Of a stretch of DNA of 64,000 nt, positions 49,188-58,243 are shown in pieces. The translations under genes and the position numbers were made by a program. Source of the stretch: Geodermatophilus amargosae. Lineage in GTDB: Bacteria; Actinomycetota; Actinomycetes; Mycobacteriales; Geodermatophilaceae. Location: contig NZ_FPBA01000028.1 in assembly GCF_900116515.1 (NCBI RefSeq), positions 1 through 64,000 of the forward strand, given 5' to 3'. The first letter of the stretch is position 1; every line of letters starts with the position of its first letter. The notes under the pieces are model-generated. The model was not told the origin of the DNA. It worked only from the letters and a program-made list of their open reading frames with translations, and searched no databases.

Positions 49188-51323
49188 TCAGTCCTCACCG
49201 CCGTCGTCGGGCGGGGTGCCGGTGCCGAGCGTGTTGCCGTTGTCGTCCTCAGGCGCCTCACCGCCGGTGGTGGCCGCTGCGGGGGGCGGGCCGGCCGGGA
49301 CGGTGCTGCCGGCGAGGACCGGGTCGGCTGGCGGGAAGGGGACCATCGGTGCGCCGGTGAGGATGGGGAGCATGGCGTTGTGCCAGATGGTGCCGCCGAT
49401 GCCGCCGCCCTGCCCACCGACGTCCTGGTTGGTCTTGGGGTTGAGCACCATCACGCTGGCGGAGTACTGCGGGGTGTAGCCGGCGAAGGCGATCGAGAAG
49501 CCGTTCTGCGTCGTTCCGGTCTTGCCGGCGATCTGGTGGCCGGGGACGTAGGCGGCTGAGGCGGTCTGCCCGGGATATCCCGGTTCGACGTCCTTGCGCA
49601 TCATCTGGGCGAGGGTGTTGGCCACAGCCGGCGAGACGGCTCCGGCAATGCAGGTGTCCCCGCTGCCGGCCGGTTTACCGTCGGGCCCGGTCAGCGGCTC
49701 GCCGTCGCGGTCGAGAACGGCGGTGACCGGCGTCGGGTCGCATCGGGTGCCGCCGGCGGCCAGCGTGGCGTAGGCGCTGGCCAGGTCCAGCGGGCTGGTG
49801 GCCTCGGCGCCGAGGGTGAACGACCCGCGGTTCCCGCCGATGATCTGGTCGGCGGAGGAGGCGGTGAAGTGCATGCCCATCCGCTCGGCGACGCGCACCG
49901 GACCCTCCACGCTGCCCAACTCGTCCTGCAGCGCCATGAAGTAGGGATTGGAGGACCGGTAGAGCGCCTCCTCCATGTTCATCGTCCGCTGGTCGGCACC
50001 GGCGAAGGCCTGCACGACGTAGGGCCGGCCGTTGTTGGTGTAGACCCGGGAGACGTAGGGGTTGCTCGTGGTCAGGATGTGGTCGGCGGGAATCCCCCGC
50101 TCCAACGCGGCGGCGGCGGTGAACACCTTGTAGGTGGAACCGGCGCCCTGGCTGTAGGCGGTGTTGAGGACGACGGACTCGCAGTCGGCCTCCGAGCAGC
50201 CGTAGCGGCGGTTGACGCTCATCGCCAGCACGTGGCCGGTGCCTGGTTCCACCGCGGTGTACATGCCGGCCAGCGAGTCGCCCATCGGCAGCATGCTGAG
50301 CACCGCCTGGTCTCCGGCGGCCTGCATGTCCGGGCGCAGCGTGGTCTGGATGGTCAACCCGCCGTCGTCCAGCGTCGCCTGGTCGATCCCCAGGGTCTGC
50401 ACCAGGTACTGCTGCAGATAGGCGCAGAAGAACCCGCCGATCGCGGCGTCGATGCAGCCGTTGGGTGATGCATCACCTGGCTGGACGGCGACCGGCGAGG
50501 CCGAAATCTCGGTGAACTCCTGCTCGCTGATGTGTCCCAGGTCGTACATCCGCTGCAGCACCTGGTTGCGGCGGACCTGCGCGTTGGCCGGGTTGGTAAT
50601 CGGGTCGTCGTTGGTCGGGCTCTGCACCAGCCCGGCCAGCATCGCCGCCTGGGACAGGGTGAGGTCGGCGGCGTCCACGCTGAAGTAACGTTGGGCGGCG
50701 GCCTGGATGCCGTAGGCGCCCTGGCCGAAGTAGACGATGTTGAGGTAGCGGGTGAGGATCTCGTCCTTGGAGGCGGTCTCCTCCAGGGCCAGCGCGAGGC
50801 GGGCCTCGCGCAGCTTGCGCGCCACACCGGCTTGCCCGTCCTGCTCGGTCGCCGCCTGCCGGTCCTCGGCGGTGTCGGCGGTCTCCAGCAGGGTCTGCTT
50901 GACCAGCTGCTGGGTGAGCGTCGAGCCGCCCTCCTGCACCGACCCGGCGGCGGCGTTGGTCACCGCGGCGCGCAGGGTGCCCTGCACGTCCAGGCCGTTG
51001 TGTTGGTGGAAGCGCGCGTCCTCGATGTCGACCAGCGCCTGCTTCACCACCGCGGCGATCCGGTCGCCAGGCACCGGGGTGCGGTCGTTGGAGTAGAAGC
51101 TCGTGATCAGCGACCCGTCGGCGGCCAGCACCCGGCTGTTCCCCGACACGCTCTCGGTCAGCGCGGGAGGCAGCCCGCCGGCCAACGTCGCCGAGTTCTG
51201 CACTAGAAGACCGATTCCTCCCATCCAGGGCAGCAGCGTTGCAGCTACCAGCGCCCCGGCCACCACCACCGCCGTCGCCAGCCTCCCCAGAACGGCGGAC
51301 CGCGAACGCCGGTAGGACCACAT
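49188..51323 (-). CDS. Class A penicillin-binding protein (glycosyltransferase/transpeptidase)
   Basis: Builds and cross-links peptidoglycan outside the membrane. 711 residues: one N-terminal membrane helix (ATAVVVAGALVAATLLPWM); a GT51 domain with VDIEDARFHQHNGLDVQG (catalytic Glu), EGGSTLTQQLVKQTLLE and LNIVYFGQGAYGIQAA; then a transpeptidase domain with the SxxK box in GAGSTYKVFTAA, SSN in YRSSNPYFMAL and KTG in AGKTGTTQNGF. The C-terminus is Pro/Gly/Asp-rich. All catalytic motifs are intact. A penicillin-binding protein inside an accessory region, close to the arabinan genes, may belong to the same cell-wall island. Confidence 0.93.
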   Translation of the reverse strand: MWSYRRSRSAVLGRLATAVVVAGALVAATLLPWMGGIGLLVQNSATLAGGLPPALTESVSGNSRVLAADGSLITSFYSNDRTPVPGDRIAAVVKQALVDIEDARFHQHNGLDVQGTLRAAVTNAAAGSVQEGGSTLTQQLVKQTLLETADTAEDRQAATEQDGQAGVARKLREARLALALEETASKDEILTRYLNIVYFGQGAYGIQAAAQRYFSVDAADLTLSQAAMLAGLVQSPTNDDPITNPANAQVRRNQVLQRMYDLGHISEQEFTEISASPVAVQPGDASPNGCIDAAIGGFFCAYLQQYLVQTLGIDQATLDDGGLTIQTTLRPDMQAAGDQAVLSMLPMGDSLAGMYTAVEPGTGHVLAMSVNRRYGCSEADCESVVLNTAYSQGAGSTYKVFTAAAALERGIPADHILTTSNPYVSRVYTNNGRPYVVQAFAGADQRTMNMEEALYRSSNPYFMALQDELGSVEGPVRVAERMGMHFTASSADQIIGGNRGSFTLGAEATSPLDLASAYATLAAGGTRCDPTPVTAVLDRDGEPLTGPDGKPAGSGDTCIAGAVSPAVANTLAQMMRKDVEPGYPGQTASAAYVPGHQIAGKTGTTQNGFSIAFAGYTPQYSASVMVLNPKTNQDVGGQGGGIGGTIWHNAMLPILTGAPMVPFPPADPVLAGSTVPAGPPPAAATTGGEAPEDDNGNTLGTGTPPDDGGED

Positions 51324-51687
51324 CGGCGCAATCTACGCGAGCCGTGCTCCCCACACGTTGCCGGCAGGTTGCAATACCGCGAAGGGATACATGAACAAAT
51401 CCGACTCCACGCAAAGAGGGGCTGAACACGGACTCCGCGAAACAAGGGGCGGACCAAGGCCTCCTCTGAACCCGGGGCGGTTCCAACGGCCCACCCGCAC
51501 CTTGCTGACCGAAGGGACCTACGCCCGATCCTTCAGCGTAGGTCAGCAGCAGGCCGAGGCTTAGCCTGGCTGCCTGCACACCTGCAACCATCACCGCCCC
51601 CACACCGCGCTCGGCGGACGCCCCCGATCGGCCGCATCACATCAACCACGTCACGAGCGCTACAGCTACCGTTCCCGGGCACCGGCG
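51324..51687. other. Gap upstream of the penicillin-binding protein
   Basis: 364 bp without a gene. It must contain the promoter of the penicillin-binding protein gene and the end of the aftA transcript. No clear hairpin or -35/-10 pair was found. Confidence 0.5.
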
Positions 51688-53604
51688 CTACTCACGAAGG
51701 GCGACGACGCGCCAAGGACCCACAGCTCGGCTGACGGCGTTAGGGTCGGTGATGATCTCAGCCGGGAAGCGGATCTCCCAGGCCCTCGTCTCTGCGGCAA
51801 GAGGATCCCAGGTTGAAGAGCGGTAGACGAGCATGCCTGCCTCCTCTCGCAGGATGAGAACGTCTGGGCCATCCGGCGCGTTCCGCAATTCGTCGACGAT
51901 GCGGGGCGCGGATCCTCCGGCGAGGTCCTCCAGAAACGCCCGCCTCTCGGCGTATCCGCTCAGCGGATTGGCGTACAGCTCCCACCACTGCTGGTAGCCG
52001 TACCAGTTGGTCAGGGCCAGGAAGGGCACTTCGTCGGTAAGCACCACCGGGATCCCGTCGTGGCCGGCCTCCGCCGTCAGCTGCTCGACCGCAGTGACGA
52101 TCTCGGCCACCGGCGGCTCCGCGGACTCTGGCGCCGCTCGGGCCTCGCGGCTCGCGGCCACGGGGAAGCGCCCGTCGGGATAACGCTCGTCGGCGGCCAT
52201 CCTGGTGAGGTCGGAGGCGACCCACTCCGACGCGTGACCCGACGCGCCGAACCCCACGATCAGGAGCAACCCGGCGCGGACGGCTTGGCGGCCCACCCGG
52301 TCCGCCGCCGGTCCGAGCCGCACGGTGGCGTGCTGGCGCACCAGCAGGACCACGCCCAGCGTGCCGGCGGTGAGCAGTGCCAGGGCGAGCACCTGCAGGA
52401 GCTTATGGAGGAGGACACCCCGACCGGTCTGCCCCAGGGCCAGCTGGGCGACGGTGAGCACGAGCACGGCCGCCGCCACGGATCCCACACCGCCCAGACG
52501 GCGGTCCAGATGACGGAGGCTGAGCAGGACCACGGCGCCGAGCGCGGCGAGCAGGAACCACGGGCTGGCGCTGGGACGGAGGGCGAGTAGCCCGAACGAT
52601 CCGTCGTTGACGTACGTCGTCGCCGCCGCCGGGGGCATGCCTTCCCTCACCCACGCGAGCGCGAATCGCCCCAGCCACGGGGCGACGACGACCACGCTGA
52701 CAACTCCAGCGAGGACCAGCTCAAGCCACTTGACCGCGCTACGCCGAACCGCGGTCAAGAGGAGGAGGGCGAGGACGGCCAGCCCCGCGTAGAGCAAGTA
52801 GCACCAGGCGGCCAGGCCCAGGACTAGTCCCAGCCCGACACCCCGCCGAGCCGACAGCGGCCCATCGGTCGTTGCCGCCCACGCTAGGAGGGGTGGGATG
52901 ACGCTGGCGACTAGCCATGCGTAGGGCTCGTACGCTGCGGACTGCAGCGTCTCCAATCCAAGCCATGCGCTTCCCTGTGAAGGGAGCCCGAGCGTGGTGA
53001 CCAGGGTCAACAGGGCTGCAAGCCGAGTACTGCAGGTGGCGCGCCACGCGACAAAGGTCAACGCCGAGGCCGTCCACAGCGAAGCGATCGCGACCCACTT
53101 GTACGCCTGCCACGGCGTTGTATTGAGCAGGTTGCCCACCACCCCGGTGACCCAGAACCAGCCCGGGGAGTAGAAGGCCGGCACTCCTCGGTAGGTGTAG
53201 TCCGTCAGCGCGGTGGGGTCTTCGGCGAATCGAGCCGTGTACTCCAGCCGGAAGGACTGGTCCCCTTGCACTCCGGCGAAGTACCAGTCAGTGCCGTTGA
53301 GGGCGATGAGGGTCAGCCCGGGGAGGAACGTCGCCGTGAGTGCGGCGGCTGTGTGGTGAGCACGCCGATCGTTCTTACCCAGGGTCCACGCCACTCCCAC
53401 TGCCATCAGCAGTGCCAGGGCGGCCACCTGGTAGTGGGTCCGGGCGGGAGTGGGGGCAGGGAGCAACGCCGCAGCCAGGAGAGCAGCGGCAGGCCATCCC
53501 ACCCATGCGGCGGCGGGTACCACCCAGCCAGCCCGCTCCCGTCTCTCGGAGCCGAGGGGGTCGTGGCCAGGGTGGGCGACCTGCTCTACCGGGGCTGAGT
53601 TCAT
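51688..53604 (-). CDS. aftA: Galactan 5-O-arabinofuranosyltransferase AftA-like protein
   Basis: In mycobacteria and corynebacteria AftA adds the first arabinose to galactan, using decaprenyl-phosphoryl-arabinose. 638 residues with about 11-13 membrane helices and a C-terminal outside domain of about 150 residues. Family stretches are ALNGTDWYFAGVQGDQSFRL, EYTARFAEDPTALTDYTYRG, PAFYSPGWFWVTGVVGNLL and, at the end, VLTDEVPFLALTNWYGYQQW. ATG at 53604 has GGGGAAA upstream; the longer frame to 53874 has no family support. It is divergent from the PAP2-ubiA-gtrA genes, which make its donor. Confidence 0.85.
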   Translation of the reverse strand: MNSAPVEQVAHPGHDPLGSERRERAGWVVPAAAWVGWPAAALLAAALLPAPTPARTHYQVAALALLMAVGVAWTLGKNDRRAHHTAAALTATFLPGLTLIALNGTDWYFAGVQGDQSFRLEYTARFAEDPTALTDYTYRGVPAFYSPGWFWVTGVVGNLLNTTPWQAYKWVAIASLWTASALTFVAWRATCSTRLAALLTLVTTLGLPSQGSAWLGLETLQSAAYEPYAWLVASVIPPLLAWAATTDGPLSARRGVGLGLVLGLAAWCYLLYAGLAVLALLLLTAVRRSAVKWLELVLAGVVSVVVVAPWLGRFALAWVREGMPPAAATTYVNDGSFGLLALRPSASPWFLLAALGAVVLLSLRHLDRRLGGVGSVAAAVLVLTVAQLALGQTGRGVLLHKLLQVLALALLTAGTLGVVLLVRQHATVRLGPAADRVGRQAVRAGLLLIVGFGASGHASEWVASDLTRMAADERYPDGRFPVAASREARAAPESAEPPVAEIVTAVEQLTAEAGHDGIPVVLTDEVPFLALTNWYGYQQWWELYANPLSGYAERRAFLEDLAGGSAPRIVDELRNAPDGPDVLILREEAGMLVYRSSTWDPLAAETRAWEIRFPAEIITDPNAVSRAVGPWRVVALRE

Positions 53605-53858
53605 GCTGTTTCCCCACGTCGCGGGCGGAGGGCTCCCGCCTTCGGACTCGCTGGTACTGAAGGCGGCTGCGCGCAGGACAGACCCCGGGTACTCCTGGTG
53701 CCGCGCCTCGCAACGGCAGCGGTTGAGTGTAGGTGTCCGTGTCAGCCAGGCTCCCCCGGCGTCGTGATCGGCGCTGTGACGCCTAGAGTGCGCGGTGGTT
53801 GCGGACGATGTAGAGCCATCGCGCGGCGACGTCGCACCGACATGCCGGAGGTCTGACC

Positions 53859-54359
53859 ATGGATGTTGAGACAAGGCTTCTCATCATCCTGCAGCGGGCC
53901 ACCGGGCGTCCGCTCGGCCTCGCGTCCGCACGCGGCCTCAGCCACGCCGGTGAGCACGCCGGCGCCTGGCTGTCTGTCGCCGCGTTGGGAGCTGTTGCGG
54001 ACCGCGAGCGGCGTGAGGACTGGGTGCGCGCGTGGGTCGCGGTTCTTGTCTCCCATGCCGCCAGCGTCGTGGTCAAGCGCCTTGTGCGACGAGTGCGGCC
54101 GCGCCACGACGCCGTCACCGTGCACGTCCAGACGCCGAGCCGGTGGAGCTTCCCCTCCTCGCATGCAGCGTCCACCACGACGGCCGCCGTGGTGCTCGCT
54201 CCGCTCGTGGGCCGCTGGGCGTTCGCGCTCCCGGCGATGATGGCCTGGTCGCGGATGGTGCTCGGGGTGCACTACCTCACTGATGTGCTGTCCGGCGCAG
54301 CCCTGGGTGTCACGATCGGCGCTGCCAGTGAGCGCTGCCGTACGGCGCTGCAGCGGTGA
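53859..54359 (+). CDS. PAP2-family phosphatase, likely decaprenyl-phosphoryl-5-phosphoribose phosphatase
   Basis: 166 residues, membrane-embedded. The three PAP2 motifs are intact: K73-x6-R80-P81 (KRLVRRVRP), PSSH at 99-102 and S131-R132-x5-H138 with Asp142 (SRMVLGVHYLTD). Mycobacteria have a PAP2 gene (Rv3807c) directly beside ubiA (Rv3806c), thought to remove the 5-phosphate from the ribose lipid. The same pair occurs here with a 4-bp overlap. ATG at 53859 has GGAGG 7 bases upstream. Confidence 0.85.
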   Translation: MDVETRLLIILQRATGRPLGLASARGLSHAGEHAGAWLSVAALGAVADRERREDWVRAWVAVLVSHAASVVVKRLVRRVRPRHDAVTVHVQTPSRWSFPSSHAASTTTAAVVLAPLVGRWAFALPAMMAWSRMVLGVHYLTDVLSGAALGVTIGAASERCRTALQR

Positions 54360-55255
54360 GCGCTCTGACCCAGGTAAAAGCGACCGCGCGTAGCGCTGCG
54401 CCCGGTCTGCTGCGTGCGATGCGGGTGCGGCAGTGGACCAAGAACGTCCTCGTTTTTGCCTCCCTGCTGCCGGCGGGAGCGGCCCTGCGCGACGTGAACC
54501 TCGTGGGTGTCTTTCTCGCCTTCGTCGCGTTCTGCCTCATCAGTTCGAGCGTTTACCTCATCAACGACTCACGGGATGTCGAGGCGGACCGCGCACATCC
54601 GATGAAGCGACACCGACCGATCGCTGCGGGTGTGGTCTCGGTGCCCACGGCGCTGGGGACGGCCGCCGTACTGGCCGTTGTGGCTCTGTCACTGGCAGCG
54701 CTCGGCGGGCCCGCGCTGCTGGTGACGGTCGCGGTCTACTACGCCATCCAGCTGGCGTACTGCTTCGGCATGAAGCACGAGCCGGTCGTGGAGCTGGCCT
54801 GCGTGGCGTCCGGGTTCATGTTGCGCGCCCTTGCCGGCGGCGTGGCCGCCGGCCTGCCGCTGTCTTCATGGTTCCTGCTCACCACGGCGTTCGGCTCCCT
54901 CTACATTGCCAGCGGGAAGCGTTACGGCGAGGCGCGGATGGGGGAGCGCACCGGTGGGCAGGTCCGGCGCGTGGTGCAGCGGTATACGACGAGTTACCTG
55001 CGGTTCGTATGGACGCTGTCCGCGACCGTGGTGGTCCTCACCTACGCGCTGTGGTCGTTCGAGGTGGCCGAGGTGACCCGCCCACCGTGGAGCGTGGTAT
55101 CCGTAGTCCCCTTCACGCTGGCGATTCTGAGATTCGGCATTGACGTCGACGCAGGCACGGCCGAAGAGCCCGACGACATCGTCTTGCACGACCGAGTGCT
55201 GCTCGTGCTTGGTGGGATTTGGATGGCCGTGGTCGCGACCGCGGTATACGCATGA
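54356..55255 (+). CDS. ubiA: UbiA-type decaprenyl-phosphate phosphoribosyltransferase
   Basis: Joins phosphoribose from PRPP to decaprenyl phosphate, the first step to the arabinose donor. 299 residues, about nine membrane helices. The Mg/pyrophosphate motif is N70-D71-x2-D74-x3-D78, followed by HPMKRHRPIAAG, typical of the Rv3806c branch and not of quinone prenyltransferases. The second motif reads YCFGMKHEPVVELACV, where glutamate replaces the more usual aspartate. Overlaps both neighbours by 4 bp. Confidence 0.9.
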   Translation: MSALTQVKATARSAAPGLLRAMRVRQWTKNVLVFASLLPAGAALRDVNLVGVFLAFVAFCLISSSVYLINDSRDVEADRAHPMKRHRPIAAGVVSVPTALGTAAVLAVVALSLAALGGPALLVTVAVYYAIQLAYCFGMKHEPVVELACVASGFMLRALAGGVAAGLPLSSWFLLTTAFGSLYIASGKRYGEARMGERTGGQVRRVVQRYTTSYLRFVWTLSATVVVLTYALWSFEVAEVTRPPWSVVSVVPFTLAILRFGIDVDAGTAEEPDDIVLHDRVLLVLGGIWMAVVATAVYA

Positions 55256-55737
55256 GCCCTGCGCCGAGCGGCTCGGAGCGATTCGGTGAGCTGGCCCGTT
55301 TCGCGGTGACCGGCCTGGCGGCATACCTGACCGACGTAGCGGTGTTCAACGCGCTGCTCCTCGGCGCGGAACTCGCCTCGACTTGGGCGAAAGTCGCATC
55401 TAGCCTCGTGGCGATCGGGGTCGCCTTCGCCGGCAGCCGGTGGTTCACCTGGCGACACCGGCGCAGTTCCCGAATCGGACGCGAGTACGCCCGGTTCTTC
55501 TTGGTCAGCTTGCTGGCGGCTGGAATTCAGTACTTCTGCCTGGTGATCACTCACCACGTGCTCGGCTGGACCAGCCCGCTGGTCGACAACCTGTCGGCGA
55601 ACGTGGTGGGCATGGGCTTGGCCACGGCCTTCCGGTTCTGGGCCTTCCGGACCTTCGTCTTCCCGCCCGGCGCAGCTTCCCTGGCCGCCACGGACGTGGG
55701 GGCTCAGCGGGGAAGGGTCAGATCGGGAGGCGTCTGA
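55252..55737 (+). CDS. GtrA-family membrane protein
   Basis: 161 residues, four membrane helices. FAVTGLAAYLTDVAVFNALL, FAGSRWFTWRHRR and ATAFRFWAFRTFVF are GtrA landmarks. A GtrA protein (Rv3789) is also encoded next to dprE1 and dprE2 in mycobacteria, where it has been proposed as a lipid-arabinose flippase or as an anchor for AftA; its role is debated. The ATG at 55252 overlaps the ubiA stop. Its end overlaps the convergent dprE2 by 20 bp. Confidence 0.88.
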   Translation: MSPAPSGSERFGELARFAVTGLAAYLTDVAVFNALLLGAELASTWAKVASSLVAIGVAFAGSRWFTWRHRRSSRIGREYARFFLVSLLAAGIQYFCLVITHHVLGWTSPLVDNLSANVVGMGLATAFRFWAFRTFVFPPGAASLAATDVGAQRGRVRSGGV

Positions 55738-56473
55738 AGACGGTCGCCGGCAAGTGGCGAAGGACTGACATCACGTAGCGCATCGGCGCCGGCACCCACA
55801 CCGTTTCCTTGCCGGAGAGCAGCGCAGACACCGAAGCCTCGGCGACCTGCCCGGCGTCGACGGCAAGTGGAGCGGCGTCCAGGCCCGCAGTCATCTTCGT
55901 CCTCACGAAGCCAGGGCGGACGACGACGACCCGGATCCCGTCCGGACGCAGGGCTTCGCGCAGCCCGGTGAAGAAGGCGTCTAGCCCCGCCTTGGCGGAC
56001 CCGTAGGCGAAGTTGGTGCGGCGTGGGCGCTCACCGGCCACGCTGGACAGCACGATGAGTGCACCGTGGCCCTGCGCGCGCAGGCGGCCAGCGGCGTCCA
56101 CCCCCATGGTGACCGGTGCCGTGTAGTTGACTGTGGCCAGTCGCGCTGCGACATCCGGCTCCTGCCAGGCGCGTTCGGCGTCGCCGAGCAGGCCAAAGGC
56201 CACTACGACGACGTCCACGTCGCCGCTGGCGAATCCCTTCCCCATGACAGGTGCCCACGTGCCGCCGTCCTCAGCGTCGAAGTGGACGACCTCGACCTGG
56301 TGCCCTTCGCTCCGGAGCGCGCCGGCAGCGTCGTCCAAGCCCGGCGTGGGCCGTCCGGCGAGCACGGCGGTGATCCTGCGCTCCCCGGCTAGGCGGCGCA
56401 GCAGCGCCATGCCGATCTCGGAGGTACCGCCTAGGAGCAGCACCTTCTGCACGTCACCGACAGCATCGATCAC
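55718..56473 (-). CDS. dprE2: Decaprenyl-phosphoryl-2-keto-ribose reductase DprE2
   Basis: Reduces the keto intermediate from DprE1 to decaprenyl-phosphoryl-arabinose with NADH. 251 residues, short-chain dehydrogenase. Nucleotide loop VLLLGGTSEIGMALLRRLA, Asp in VVHFDAEDG, serine at 143-144 (VLSSVAGERPRRTNFAYGS in part), and catalytic Tyr157 and Lys161 in AYGSAKAGLDAF. GTG at 56473 overlaps the dprE1 stop (GTGA). Confidence 0.92.
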   Translation of the reverse strand: MIDAVGDVQKVLLLGGTSEIGMALLRRLAGERRITAVLAGRPTPGLDDAAGALRSEGHQVEVVHFDAEDGGTWAPVMGKGFASGDVDVVVVAFGLLGDAERAWQEPDVAARLATVNYTAPVTMGVDAAGRLRAQGHGALIVLSSVAGERPRRTNFAYGSAKAGLDAFFTGLREALRPDGIRVVVVRPGFVRTKMTAGLDAAPLAVDAGQVAEASVSALLSGKETVWVPAPMRYVMSVLRHLPATVFRRLPI

Positions 56474-57831
56474 AGGAACAACCTCCTGGCCTGGTCTGAG
56501 CTGAACACCTGGGCGGGGTCCACCTGGTCTCGGACCGTGCGCCACTCGTCGATGCGCGGATACATCTGATGCAGGGTCTCCGCCTGGGCGCGGGAGTCCT
56601 TGGCCAGGTAGAGACGCCCGCCTGCGGACAGCACGAGGTCGTCGAGTTCGTCCAGCAACCGGCCCAGGCCCGGTGCCACGGGGATGTCTAGTGCCAGCGT
56701 CCACCCGGGCGTCGGGAAGGACAGAAGGCCGGGGTTGCCCGGGCCGAACCGCTTCAGCACGGCCAGGAACGACGCGGCGCCAGCCGTGGACAGCCGTTCC
56801 ACAGCCCGGCGCATGGCGTCCTCGGCTCCGAAGGGCACGACGAACTGGTACTGCAGGAAGCCCCGTTGCCCGTAGATGCGGTTCCAGTGCTTAGCGACAT
56901 CAAGCGGGTGGAAGAACTGTCCGATGCTCTGGATGGCGCCGCGCTGCTCTCGGGGCGTCTTGCGGTAGTAGGCCTCGTTGAATGCCGCGATCGTCACCTT
57001 GTTCAGCAGCCCCGAGGGAAAGATGTTCGGGGCAGTGAACAGCGAACGCGAGGCGAAGTGGTAGGGCTGGCCTCGCAACCTCTGCGGCAATTGGTCGGCG
57101 CGGGCCGACCAACCGCGGGTGAGCACGGAGCGGCCCATCGCCGCCCCCCGGGCGACCAGGTCGATCCACGCGACCGAGTAGTCGTACTCGTCATCGTCGG
57201 CCTGCAGGCGGGCCATTAAGTCGTCTAGGTCGCGGGTGCGTTCGGTATCGACGACGAAGTAAGCGCTGTCGACCGGAGTCGCTACGACGGTGGCGCGCAG
57301 GATGATGCCCGTCAGGCCCATGCCCCCGACCGTGGCCCAAAAGAGCTCCGGCGCGCCTTGGGGCGTCAGCGTTCGCACGCTGCCGTCGGCCAATAGCAAG
57401 TCCATCGCGGCCACGTGGTTGCCGAAGCTGCCCTTGACGTGGTGGTTCTTGCCATGGATGTCGGCGGCGATCGCCCCACCCACCGTGACCTGGCGGGTGC
57501 CGGGTAGTACCGGCACGAGGAGGCCCAGCGGCAGGAGTACCCGGACGAGGGTGTCTAGCGACACCCCAGCCTCGGTGACGACATGGCCGGTGGTGGTGTC
57601 GACGGAGAGGATGCGGGCGAGTCCGCTCATGTCGACGACGGTGCCGCCGCCGTTCTGAGCGGAGTCACCGTAACTACGACCCAGCCCGCGGGCCAGGACA
57701 CCGCGGGTCCCTGCATCCCGCACCGCCAACCGGACGTCCACCTCGCCGCTGGCCAAGACGAGGTTCGCCATACTGGGTGAGGTCCGTCCCCAGCCGGTCA
57801 GGGAGCGACGGAGCACCGGGGCCCTCGACAT
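56470..57831 (-). CDS. dprE1: Decaprenyl-phosphoryl-beta-D-ribose oxidase DprE1, Ala at the benzothiazinone-target position
   Basis: FAD enzyme that oxidises the 2-hydroxyl of the ribose lipid. 453 residues: GLGRSYGDSAQNGGG and VTVGGAIAADIHGKNHH form the FAD domain; the end LYLAKDSRAQAETLHQMYPR and VFSSDQARRL is typical of DprE1. Lys411 corresponds to the catalytic Lys418 of M. tuberculosis. In PTPGWTLALDIPVAPG, Ala380 aligns with Cys387 of M. tuberculosis, the cysteine that benzothiazinones bind; exchange of this residue gives resistance (established knowledge). ATG at 57831 with AGGAGG 9 bases upstream. First gene of a dprE1-dprE2 operon. Confidence 0.94.
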   Translation of the reverse strand: MSRAPVLRRSLTGWGRTSPSMANLVLASGEVDVRLAVRDAGTRGVLARGLGRSYGDSAQNGGGTVVDMSGLARILSVDTTTGHVVTEAGVSLDTLVRVLLPLGLLVPVLPGTRQVTVGGAIAADIHGKNHHVKGSFGNHVAAMDLLLADGSVRTLTPQGAPELFWATVGGMGLTGIILRATVVATPVDSAYFVVDTERTRDLDDLMARLQADDDEYDYSVAWIDLVARGAAMGRSVLTRGWSARADQLPQRLRGQPYHFASRSLFTAPNIFPSGLLNKVTIAAFNEAYYRKTPREQRGAIQSIGQFFHPLDVAKHWNRIYGQRGFLQYQFVVPFGAEDAMRRAVERLSTAGAASFLAVLKRFGPGNPGLLSFPTPGWTLALDIPVAPGLGRLLDELDDLVLSAGGRLYLAKDSRAQAETLHQMYPRIDEWRTVRDQVDPAQVFSSDQARRLFL

Positions 57832-58243
57832 AAGATGGTGCCTCCTGAGTGTGAACTCCGCGACAAACCAGTGGCGACCATAACAACGCCCCTGACGTCC
57901 CCAGTACCGCCGTTGCCATGCACGGCTGGGCCGACGCCGGGATCACCCTGCGCGGCGCAGGCGGAAAGGCCCACGGTCTCCCCCATCAGACGCGCGTTGA
58001 TGTCCGGCAGCGGCAGCAGGATCACCGGTTGCTCAGTCGGGGGTGACGGGCAGTCCGGTAGTGGTGGCGCCGCATCGGTCGCCCACCTCGTTGACTCGTT
58101 GGTAGGCGGGGTAACTGCAACAAGATCATTTCCACGCGCCAGGGGCCTGGACGCATTAGCACGTCGTCCGAGAGCCCTTGAGATTGTCGAGGCGCCTTCA
58201 TTGACGCTCGAATTCCCATTGTGCAGAGGATAGCTGCAACTTA
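57832..58243. other. Gap between dprE1 and the IS5-family element
   Basis: 412 bp without a gene I can support; open frames on both strands lack ribosome sites and family motifs. It should contain the dprE1 promoter. Confidence 0.5.

Noticed and set aside
51688..53874. Longer start for aftA at 53874
   Set aside because: The extra 90 residues have no family match and overlap the PAP2 start; the ATG at 53604 has a ribosome site and the expected N-terminus.
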